Translations under genes and position numbers: made by a program
Part shown: one piece after another, positions 33,711-39,482 of the stretch
Layout: every line of letters begins with the position of its first letter
Numbering within the stretch: position 1 is the first letter of the stretch
The notes under the pieces: generated by a model
Database searches by the model: none
What the model was told of the DNA's origin: nothing
Seen by the model: the letters and a program-made list of their open reading frames with translations, nothing else
Source of the DNA: Planctomycetota bacterium
Lineage (GTDB): Bacteria > Planctomycetota > UBA1135
DNA length: 39,482 bases
Assembly (NCBI GenBank): GCA_028821845.1
Contig: JAPKEZ010000002.1
Span: 1 to 39,482 of the forward strand
Reading direction: 5' to 3'

Positions 33711-35228
33711 ATGAATACGCTCCTACAAGCCCAAGAAGCTGCCGCCCAAACAGGCACCTTTGACTTCATCGACGCTGGCGCAGGCCACGTAGTCGAGTTC
33801 CTTGCCGGAATATTCTTCGCTCCGGTTCCTTTGCCGTACACTGACGGCACAGCGCCACTCGTTGTTCTTTGGCTTGTACTAGGTGCCATCTTCTTCACCT
33901 TTCGCATGGGTTTCATTAACCTGCGCGGACTCGGGCACTCAATCAAGGTTGTCAGTGGACGATACACCGATCCCAATTCACATAGCGCTGGCGAAGTAAC
34001 TCACTTCCAAGCACTGGCATCCGCACTTTCGGCAACAGTTGGCTTAGGCAACATCGCCGGCGTGGCAATAGCTGTCTCACTGGGTGGCCCCGGAGCCATT
34101 TTCTGGATGGTGGTGGCCGGATTCCTCGGCATGTCATCCAAATTTGTTGAATGTACTTTAGGACAGAAATATCGCGAAGTACGCCCGGACGGCAAAGTGA
34201 TGGGCGGAGCAATGTTCTACTTATCGAAAGGGCTCAAAGAAATGAACATGCCTACCTTGGGCAAAGTACTGGCAGTCATGTTCGCAGTGCTATGCATCGG
34301 CGGATCATTCGGCGGCGGCAACACTTTCCAAGTTAACCAATCACTAAACGCGCTGCAAGAAATTATTCCTGGACTGGAGAACTACCGCTGGGTTTACGGC
34401 ATATTCATGACGGCTGCTGTAGGCGTAGTGATTATCGGAGGCATTCAGCGTATCGCTTCAACTGCCGAGAAAATCGTACCTGCAATGTGCGGAATTTACG
34501 TTGCTGCCTGTCTGGGCGTGCTATTTGTATCATATGATCAAATACTGCCTGCATTCGAAACCATCTGGCAAAGCGCAATCAACCCAAGCGCGGCCTACGG
34601 CGGATTCATCGGAGTATTGGTAATGGGCTTTAAGCGTGCTGCCTTCTCAAATGAGGCTGGCGTTGGCTCAGCAGCGATAGCGCACTCTGCAGCGAAAACG
34701 GATTACCCTGTCCGCGAAGGCATTGTTGCCTTGCTCGAACCATTTATTGACACCATTGTCGTGTGTACTATGACTGGTTTGGTAATCGTAATCACTGGAG
34801 CTTACGACCCGACAACACTTGTCAACGGAACTGCCGTATACGAACCTTACCTAACAAATGCTAACGGCGCGGGCTTAACCTCCCAAGCTTTTGCCAGCGT
34901 ATTTAGTTGGTTCCCAGTTGTGCTCGGTGTCGCAGTAACATTGTTCGCCTTCTCAACCATGATCTCGTGGTCCTACTACGGTGAACGTTGCTGGGCTTAC
35001 CTTTTCGGCGACAACGCGTCGATGTCTTACAAGGTTGTTTTCCTGACTTTCACTTTCCTAGGTTCAGTGATTACGTCGCAAAACATTTTAGATTTCGGTG
35101 ACTTAATGATTCTCGGCATGGCCTTCCCTAACGTGTTAGGTGTAGTATTGCTCAGCGGAAAAGTTAAGCGCGATCTAAATACTTATTGGAAGCTATTGAA
35201 ATCAGGTGCCTTTAAAGAGTACAAGTAA
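33711..35228 (+). CDS. sodium:alanine/glycine symporter (AGCS family)
   Basis: A 505-residue polytopic membrane protein. The family hallmark block is FQALASALSATVGLGNIAGV followed by AIAVSLGGPGAIFWMVVAGF and FVECTLGQKYR. A later GFKRAAFSNEAGVGSAAIAH and SWSYYGERCWAYLF are also characteristic. It imports alanine, glycine or related amino acids with sodium. It is followed 31 bases later by a 53-residue single-helix protein that may be an accessory subunit. Confidence 0.93.
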   Translation: MNTLLQAQEAAAQTGTFDFIDAGAGHVVEFLAGIFFAPVPLPYTDGTAPLVVLWLVLGAIFFTFRMGFINLRGLGHSIKVVSGRYTDPNSHSAGEVTHFQALASALSATVGLGNIAGVAIAVSLGGPGAIFWMVVAGFLGMSSKFVECTLGQKYREVRPDGKVMGGAMFYLSKGLKEMNMPTLGKVLAVMFAVLCIGGSFGGGNTFQVNQSLNALQEIIPGLENYRWVYGIFMTAAVGVVIIGGIQRIASTAEKIVPAMCGIYVAACLGVLFVSYDQILPAFETIWQSAINPSAAYGGFIGVLVMGFKRAAFSNEAGVGSAAIAHSAAKTDYPVREGIVALLEPFIDTIVVCTMTGLVIVITGAYDPTTLVNGTAVYEPYLTNANGAGLTSQAFASVFSWFPVVLGVAVTLFAFSTMISWSYYGERCWAYLFGDNASMSYKVVFLTFTFLGSVITSQNILDFGDLMILGMAFPNVLGVVLLSGKVKRDLNTYWKLLKSGAFKEYK

Positions 35229-35259
35229 GGGGAGGGTCACACTGGCCCCCCCCTAACTC

Positions 35260-35421
35260 TTGATTAACCTCCTTCTTAGCGTCTCTAAAGAAGTCGCCAG
35301 CGAACTTGTTGGACTCAATTCGCTCGGCATCACAGTAGCGTTATTCTTATGGATAACGCTACTCGCGGTTAACAGTTACTGCTTTTATCGCATTTGCCGT
35401 AAACCTAGTGCAGAAAGATAG
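35260..35421 (+). CDS. 53-residue single-helix membrane protein, possible symporter accessory subunit
   Basis: An open frame from TTG 35260 to TAG 35421 encodes an amphipathic N-terminus (SVSKEVASELVGLNSLG), one strong transmembrane helix (ITVALFLWITLLAV) and a basic tail (YRICRKPSAER). The inside-positive tail and position right after the AGCS symporter match the pattern of small accessory proteins encoded beside bacterial sodium symporters (such as MetS-type subunits). No ATG is available in this frame. The intergenic DNA before it contains a run of eight Cs and a GC-rich hairpin-like stretch. A coding role is inferred from composition and context. Confidence 0.5.
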   Translation: MINLLLSVSKEVASELVGLNSLGITVALFLWITLLAVNSYCFYRICRKPSAER

Positions 35422-35491
35422 TTACTGAGTTAAATATTTACTAAAGAAGGTGCGGATATCATCCGTAAATGGTGTAGCTCAATACTACATC

Positions 35492-35845
35492 ATGAATCAA
35501 CACCCTGCCTTTGACCACCAGCGCATCAGCTCGTTAACCGAGTTGTTTGGCGACTCTGACTCTGTGCGCGACCTGTACATTGAATTTCTAGATTCGTGCC
35601 CCGAGCGTCTTGCTGTCATTAAGCAAGGCATTGTCGACCACCGCGCCGACTTAATAGAATTCGCGGCACATGCGATTCATGGAACTAGCGCCAACATTGG
35701 TGTGCTTAACATTGAAGAAACATCTGCTGCGATTGAATCCGTAGCGCATCAACACCAATTTGCATTGGTTGGAGCCTATGTTAGCGAGCTAGAAGAACAG
35801 ATCGATGGCTTGCGCGAGCACATAGACTTGCGAGCGGTGATTTAA
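35492..35845 (+). CDS. orphan HPt-domain protein
   Basis: A 117-residue protein that is a single histidine phosphotransfer domain. Phospho-acceptor His60 lies in EFAAHAIHGTSANIGV, matching the AHxLKGSSxxxG motif with His in place of the Lys. It would pass phosphate between receiver domains of a phosphorelay. No histidine kinase or response regulator is adjacent, so partners are elsewhere. The start at 35492 is chosen because the preceding residues do not fit the domain. Its TAA shares a TTAA palindrome with the stop of the convergent gene. Confidence 0.85.
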   Translation: MNQHPAFDHQRISSLTELFGDSDSVRDLYIEFLDSCPERLAVIKQGIVDHRADLIEFAAHAIHGTSANIGVLNIEETSAAIESVAHQHQFALVGAYVSELEEQIDGLREHIDLRAVI

Positions 35846-36549
35846 GCGGTAGCGCCGTTTGGAGAATCGAGAGTCCAACTGCACAGCTTAAAAAATTCTA
35901 ACAAGCTGAGCAGTTCTTGTTTTACAGTAGCCGAGAAATCTTCGCCAAGCGCAATCACTTCGTAAGATTTCATGCGGTGCACGATTTCTACAGCGTTCTC
36001 GCCAGGATTAACCGCACCAGCAATATCGCGCCAATCACGATTAGTCATTTCCGATAGTGGACGCGCTCCGCCACCGTTAATTTCGAAATCGAAGTTTTGC
36101 GCGAGCTTGGCAGCTGCCACTATTTCATCGCGTGAAAAATCTTCTTCGGCACGTTTAATGAGTACGTTTAAGTCGTACCACGCCGACTCATCGATGCGAA
36201 TACCCCACCAGCACTGCTTGTCGTCGATGCAGATTTGCATGTGCACATTATTACGCGCCGAGTTTAAGTCTTTGCCAAGATCTTTGCCCAAGAAGGACTG
36301 TAGCTTTTTGCGCGACTTTTTATCGCGAAAAATCATAGTGCGCTGACGACGCACACGCTTGCCATTAGTGTGATGCGGATGATGCAACGACTCGCGGCGA
36401 TCTAACGCTACCCCAACATTTTCATATTCGGCGCATACTTCATTGCCCAAGGTCTGCAAGCGACGACGCACAGCTAGACGGCTACCATTCCACTCTTCGT
36501 CGCCCTGGTAGCGAGAAGTAAACAATTCGAAGTCTGCGGCGAAAAACAT
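35842..36549 (-). CDS. hypothetical protein
   Basis: A 235-residue soluble protein that I do not recognise. It begins MFFAADFELFTSRYQGDEEW. It has a basic mid-section (NGKRVRRQRTMIFRDKKSRK), a KDLGKDLNSARNNVHMQICIDD strand region, and a C-terminal helix with Trp. The pattern vaguely recalls TIGR02453/DUF2461-type proteins, but no motif is diagnostic. The frame continues upstream to 36585, but that part lies in a terminator; TATGAT at -13 to -8 of the ATG at 36549 supports this start. Upstream lies a structured RNA with terminator. Confidence 0.6.
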   Translation of the reverse strand: MFFAADFELFTSRYQGDEEWNGSRLAVRRRLQTLGNEVCAEYENVGVALDRRESLHHPHHTNGKRVRRQRTMIFRDKKSRKKLQSFLGKDLGKDLNSARNNVHMQICIDDKQCWWGIRIDESAWYDLNVLIKRAEEDFSRDEIVAAAKLAQNFDFEINGGGARPLSEMTNRDWRDIAGAVNPGENAVEIVHRMKSYEVIALGEDFSATVKQELLSLLEFFKLCSWTLDSPNGATA

Positions 36550-36556
36550 AGTGTAT

Positions 36557-36562
36557 ATCATA
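36557..36562 (-). promoter_or_regulatory. -10 box of the hypothetical gene
   Basis: On the minus strand TATGAT occupies -13 to -8 of the ATG at 36549, just after the terminator T-run of the structured RNA. Confidence 0.4.
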
Positions 36563-36594
36563 AAAAATGCGGCCCTAGTTTTCACTAAGACCGC
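36561..36594 (-). terminator. Rho-independent terminator of the structured RNA
   Basis: On the minus strand a 10-bp stem with two mismatches (36594-36585 with 36578-36569) closes a six-base loop and is followed by ATTTTTT (36568-36562). It ends either the small RNA or the upstream TrkA-C transcript. Confidence 0.7.
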
Positions 36595-36628
36595 AACTCC
36601 ATCCCCTCAGATGGCACCTTTCGGTGTT
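36561..36628 (-). ncRNA. compact three-hairpin RNA (small RNA or attenuator leader)
   Basis: Reading the minus strand, hairpin A (36626-36615) is CACC-GAAA-GGTG with a GNRA loop. It abuts hairpin B (36614-36599), CCATC-TGAGGG-GATGG. Four bases later comes the intrinsic terminator hairpin. A promoter-like TTGCCT-16-TAAAAT lies just before hairpin A, so the transcript would begin almost at the first stem and be about 65 bases long. The downstream gene has its own -10 box after the terminator, so a free-standing small RNA is possible, as is a riboswitch-type attenuator. I recognise no known RNA family. Confidence 0.5.
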
Positions 36629-36634
36629 ACGTAA

Positions 36635-36662
36635 ATTTTAGGGTAAATTTTAAACAAGGCAA
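36635..36662 (-). promoter_or_regulatory. promoter of the structured RNA
   Basis: On the minus strand, TTGCCT (36662-36657) and TAAAAT (36640-36635) are separated by 16 bases. Start is predicted near 36628, at the foot of the first hairpin. An 8-bp inverted repeat (36666-36673 with 36695-36702) lies upstream. Confidence 0.45.
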
Positions 36663-36730
36663 ATAACATTCTTACAAAAATTACATATATGCAAAAGAAT
36701 GTCTCAAAAGCTACTTCCTACGAAAGCGCG

Positions 36731-37477
36731 CTATTCTCCTTCTTGCTTCCTTTCTACCGCTAATTCGTGGTCGTGGTCGCCCTCAACACCTGCTCGGCGA
36801 CTGTCTAACGTGCGCAATATTGACAATTTACCGTAAATGACAAGCTCATCCCCAGCGTGTATTTTCACGCTGCCTTTCGGGGCGCCGATGTAGTCACCAG
36901 CACTACATTTGATGCCAAGAATCATGACACCTTCGTCGCCAAGGCGTAAATCCATCAGCGTGCGATCGCACATCCAGTCACCCTGGCGGACCATAAACTC
37001 GGCAACCGAATAATCGTGAGCGAGATGCAACATCTCGGAGTAATCCACTGCTTCAAGACGCGTGAAGCGATGTAGCGCCCATGACACTAGCGGCAACAAA
37101 CGTCGGTCAATCCACTTTGAGTAGCCAATCACAACTACCATTGAAATGCCAATAATAATCACCAGCCAGCGAAACCAAATTTGCGAAAGCAAGCCTGCCT
37201 CGGGAACCTGAATAAAGGCCACCGCTAAAGAACCTATCAAGGCAATCGCACCCGCGTTGCCGAGCATCATCAACGTGAGCGTTATTTCGCGCCGCACCGG
37301 GTTGTTGATTACCTTTTCAGATTCGCGAGTTGTGAAGCCAACACCAAAGTAAGTAGAACGTGCCTGGAAACGCGCAATTTGCCGTGACAAGCCTGTTAGC
37401 ACCAATGCCACAGTGCCAATGCGCACTATCAGAAGTTGCATCGACAGCACAAGTAGGACAGTTAGGAGTGAAAGCAT
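36731..37477 (-). CDS. membrane protein with TrkA-C (RCK_C) domain
   Basis: A 248-residue protein. A first helix (MLSLLTVLLVLSMQLLIVRI) and two more (LGNAGAIALIGSLAVAFIQ and WFRWLVIIIGISMVVVIGYS) are followed by a C-terminal domain of the RCK_C type: SVAEFMVRQGDWMCDRTL, GVMILGIKCSAGDYIGAPKG and IHAGDELVIYG. Such domains bind ligands (often cyclic di-AMP or nucleotides) and regulate ion channels and transporters. No pore or transport domain is seen here, so partner and ion are unknown. The gene is divergent from the helicase gene (67 bp) and lies upstream of the structured RNA. Confidence 0.8.
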   Translation of the reverse strand: MLSLLTVLLVLSMQLLIVRIGTVALVLTGLSRQIARFQARSTYFGVGFTTRESEKVINNPVRREITLTLMMLGNAGAIALIGSLAVAFIQVPEAGLLSQIWFRWLVIIIGISMVVVIGYSKWIDRRLLPLVSWALHRFTRLEAVDYSEMLHLAHDYSVAEFMVRQGDWMCDRTLMDLRLGDEGVMILGIKCSAGDYIGAPKGSVKIHAGDELVIYGKLSILRTLDSRRAGVEGDHDHELAVERKQEGE

Positions 37478-37529
37478 GGTGGTCTTTAGGTTCTCTAAAA
37501 AACTAGCTTAATAGTACCGTGCTAGAAGT

Positions 37530-37535
37530 TAAACT
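37530..37535 (+). promoter_or_regulatory. -10 box of the helicase gene
   Basis: TAAACT lies at -15 to -10 of the ATG at 37545, compatible with a very short leader. The -35 is not clear. Confidence 0.35.
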
Positions 37536-37544
37536 CCCCGCTCG

Positions 37545-39482
37545 ATGAAAACCCAATCCCAACTTCTAAAGGGCCTCAACACCGATCAGCACCGTGCTGT
37601 GGTGACGACAGAGGGGCCGCTGTTAGTTTTGGCGGGTGCGGGCACGGGCAAGACCCGGGTTATTACTATTCGCACGGTTCATTTGATGAACGAAGGTATT
37701 GCTCCTGAAAATATCTTGTTGGTGACTTTCACAAATAAAGCGGCCCGAGAAATGCGCGAACGCTTACGCAAGCTGTGTGGTAAAAAAGCCGAAGAAGTTA
37801 CTTGTGGCACATTTCACAGTTTTTGTATTCGTCTCATCCGTGAGCACCATGAGAAGCTCGGATTGCCTAAATCATTTGGTATTTGCGATTCGTCTGACCA
37901 GCTGAATGCTATTAAGGCGCAGTTGCGCGAATTACGCATTTCCGAAACATCCGTGAATCCGCGTACAGCTCAATCGCGTATTTCGTTGTACAAGAATTCA
38001 ATGATATTGCCGGAAGACGCTTTCAAAGAGGCGGAAGACGATTACGACATTATGATTGCGCGGTGTTACGAGAAGTACCAAGAATATTTGCGTCGTTCGC
38101 GGGTAGTCGATTTCGACGATTTTTTGCTCTATACTCACGAATTATTACGCGATAACGAAGACGTCCGTGCGCAGCTCGAGAAGCAGTTTAAGTATGTAAT
38201 GATCGACGAGTATCAAGACACGAATACCCCGCAATACGAAATCATTCGCGCTATCGTAAAAAACCATCGCAACATTTGTGTTGTTGGCGACGACGACCAA
38301 TCAATTTACGGGTGGCGCGGAGCTGACATCCAAAAGATTCTGGGATTCGAAAAAGATTTCCCGGGGGCTGGCAAGGTTTACCTAGGCACCAACTACCGTT
38401 CTACTCAAGAAATTATTGATGCTGCAAATATGGTCATCAAAAACAATAGCTCGCGCCATGAAAAAGAGTTGCGCTCGGCATACGGTTCCGGAGAAAACGT
38501 TTCGATCCTGCGAGTCGAAGATGAGATTCACGAAGCTAGTCACATTTGTGGTGACATTCGCCATCAGGTCGGACGCGAGCAAGCACACTACAGTGATTTT
38601 GCCATCTTGTGTCGTACGGCGCAGCAACCACGGGCATTCGAAACTGAATTGCGCTCGGCTAATATCCCATATAAACTTGTTGGCGGTCAAAGCTTTTTCG
38701 ATCGCAAAGAAGTACGTGATATTTTGGCTTACCTGCGTGTAATAGACAACCCCGCCGATGAAACGTCATTCTTGCGCATTGTTAATACTCCTCCCCGCGG
38801 CATTGGCAAAGGAACAATTGACAAAATACTGGCTAAAGCCACCGAAGAAGGCAAAGGGGCTTACGCAGTGTTCAAGGAGAGTCATGCCGCAAAAGAGCTA
38901 GCTGCTGCTGCTAGTAAAGGGTTCGGCAAATTGAGTGATGCATTGCGTACCGCTTATATTAGTGTGCAAGCCAACGAAGATCTGGTTGCGACTTTGCGCA
39001 AGTTGATTAGCGATATCGACTACCACGAAGAAGTGGCACGCTGTTACCCCGACCCCGACACCGCTCAAGTTCGCTGGGCAGGCGTCGACGAAATTCTTAA
39101 TTTCGCTGAAAATTATCAGCGCAAAAATGGCACCGCCGATTTAAATGGCTTCTTGCAAGAGATGATGCTCGACGAAAGCGACAATGATGATGATTCAAAT
39201 GTCGTCACTTTAATGACTTTGCATGCCGCTAAGGGCCTTGAATTCAGAAACGTTTACTTAGTTGGCCTCGAAGAAGGATTATTGCCGCACAAACGAGCCG
39301 CGATTGAGGGCAGCATAGAAGAAGAACGTCGCTTGATGTATGTAGGAGTCACGCGTGCACAACGTTTATTGCTAATGACATTCTGCACCGCACGCGCTAA
39401 ATTCGGCAAGCTGCAATCTTGTCATCCATCGCGCTTCTTGTTTGAGATGAAGGGTAAAGCTCCGCCCGACGACTGGGTGCCG
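37545..39482 (+). CDS. UvrD/PcrA/Rep-family DNA helicase, 3' end beyond window
   Basis: At least 646 codons, open to the window end. It is an SF1A helicase: Q-motif GLNTDQHRAVV, Walker A LAGAGTGKTRV (30-37), LLVTFTNKAAREMRERL (Ia), MIDEYQDTN (Walker B), VGDDDQSIYGWRGAD (III), TNYRSTQEI (IV), LMTLHAAKGLEFRNVYLVG (V) and EERRLMYVGVTRAQRLL (VI). It unwinds DNA 3' to 5' in repair, replication restart or plasmid replication. Full-length relatives have about 650-780 residues, so only the C-terminal tail is missing. UvrD, PcrA and Rep cannot be told apart from this part. Confidence 0.93.
   Translation, partial: MKTQSQLLKGLNTDQHRAVVTTEGPLLVLAGAGTGKTRVITIRTVHLMNEGIAPENILLVTFTNKAAREMRERLRKLCGKKAEEVTCGTFHSFCIRLIREHHEKLGLPKSFGICDSSDQLNAIKAQLRELRISETSVNPRTAQSRISLYKNSMILPEDAFKEAEDDYDIMIARCYEKYQEYLRRSRVVDFDDFLLYTHELLRDNEDVRAQLEKQFKYVMIDEYQDTNTPQYEIIRAIVKNHRNICVVGDDDQSIYGWRGADIQKILGFEKDFPGAGKVYLGTNYRSTQEIIDAANMVIKNNSSRHEKELRSAYGSGENVSILRVEDEIHEASHICGDIRHQVGREQAHYSDFAILCRTAQQPRAFETELRSANIPYKLVGGQSFFDRKEVRDILAYLRVIDNPADETSFLRIVNTPPRGIGKGTIDKILAKATEEGKGAYAVFKESHAAKELAAAASKGFGKLSDALRTAYISVQANEDLVATLRKLISDIDYHEEVARCYPDPDTAQVRWAGVDEILNFAENYQRKNGTADLNGFLQEMMLDESDNDDDSNVVTLMTLHAAKGLEFRNVYLVGLEEGLLPHKRAAIEGSIEEERRLMYVGVTRAQRLLLMTFCTARAKFGKLQSCHPSRFLFEMKGKAPPDDWVP

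Noticed and set aside
35246-35253. Run of eight Cs as a phase-variation tract.
   Set aside because: It lies outside the coding sequence between the symporter and the small membrane protein. Length changes would not shift a frame, and an effect on expression is speculation.
35440-35492. Small hairpins upstream of the HPt gene as a riboswitch.
   Set aside because: Only 3-5 bp stems (such as TGTAG/CTACA) are seen, with no terminator or sequestered ribosome-binding site.
36666-36702. 8-bp inverted repeat as an operator or terminator.
   Set aside because: It is AT-rich with a 21-base loop and could arise by chance. It is noted only as lying upstream of the structured-RNA promoter.

Overview
The window is a gene-dense bacterial chromosome segment of roughly even base composition. 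I see no rRNA, tRNA, CRISPR array, prophage or insertion sequence. It is most likely from a marine-type planctomycete or close relative. Pointers to this are a signal peptidase I with a very large insertion, a bacterial SMUG1-type uracil-DNA glycosylase, an LPS-export ATPase (so an outer membrane), and two secreted proteins that share a C-terminal beta-rich domain of a kind I associate with Planctomycetota. The phylum is inferred from family resemblance; no marker gene here settles it.

Layout. 117-5217: a large secreted beta-propeller-like protein, a methyltransferase, and a two-gene base-excision-repair unit (SMUG1-like glycosylase plus exonuclease III). 5226-6173: a small secreted protein followed by a strong terminator. 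6242-10744: an overlapping operon of a phosphodiesterase-like enzyme, glycerol kinase and an LtaS-like membrane phosphoglycerol transferase, which looks like a glycerol-phosphate surface-chemistry unit. 10794-15076: an envelope cluster. Its first gene has a signal peptide, two adjacent in-frame UGA codons, a Gly/Pro linker and a thioredoxin-like CxxC domain, and is a candidate di-selenocysteine secreted protein. It is followed by a secreted protein with a Cys-Cys motif and a GH39-like lipoprotein broken by an in-frame TAA. 15077-16397 (minus): PyrK-like and QueD-like genes.

16436-28352 is a long housekeeping run on the plus strand: Nudix, HD, argS, apt, a WhiG/FliA-type sigma factor, birA, rph, rdgB, lepA, lepB, lptB, etfB, etfA. 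28354-33662 holds an oxidoreductase, a family 9 glycosyltransferase with an in-frame TGA in its nucleotide-sugar transferase signature, ligA, a cytidine-deaminase-like protein without catalytic residues, a small membrane protein and a DUF669-like protein. 33711-39482 holds an AGCS sodium/amino-acid symporter with a 53-residue membrane protein behind it, an orphan HPt protein, a hypothetical gene preceded by a compact structured RNA with its own promoter and terminator, a TrkA-C membrane protein, and a UvrD/PcrA helicase cut by the window end.

Two global features stand out. First, genes that begin transcription units repeatedly have a -10 hexamer (TANNNT) ending 6-9 bases before the start codon, where it would sit if the start codon were nucleotide +1 to +4. 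Leaderless transcripts therefore seem common, while Shine-Dalgarno sequences appear mainly inside operons. Second, TGA is a rare stop (only QueD, Apt and RNase PH use it among about thirty complete genes), while in-frame TGA occurs in two otherwise good coding frames. No selenocysteine machinery lies in the window, so recoding remains a hypothesis.
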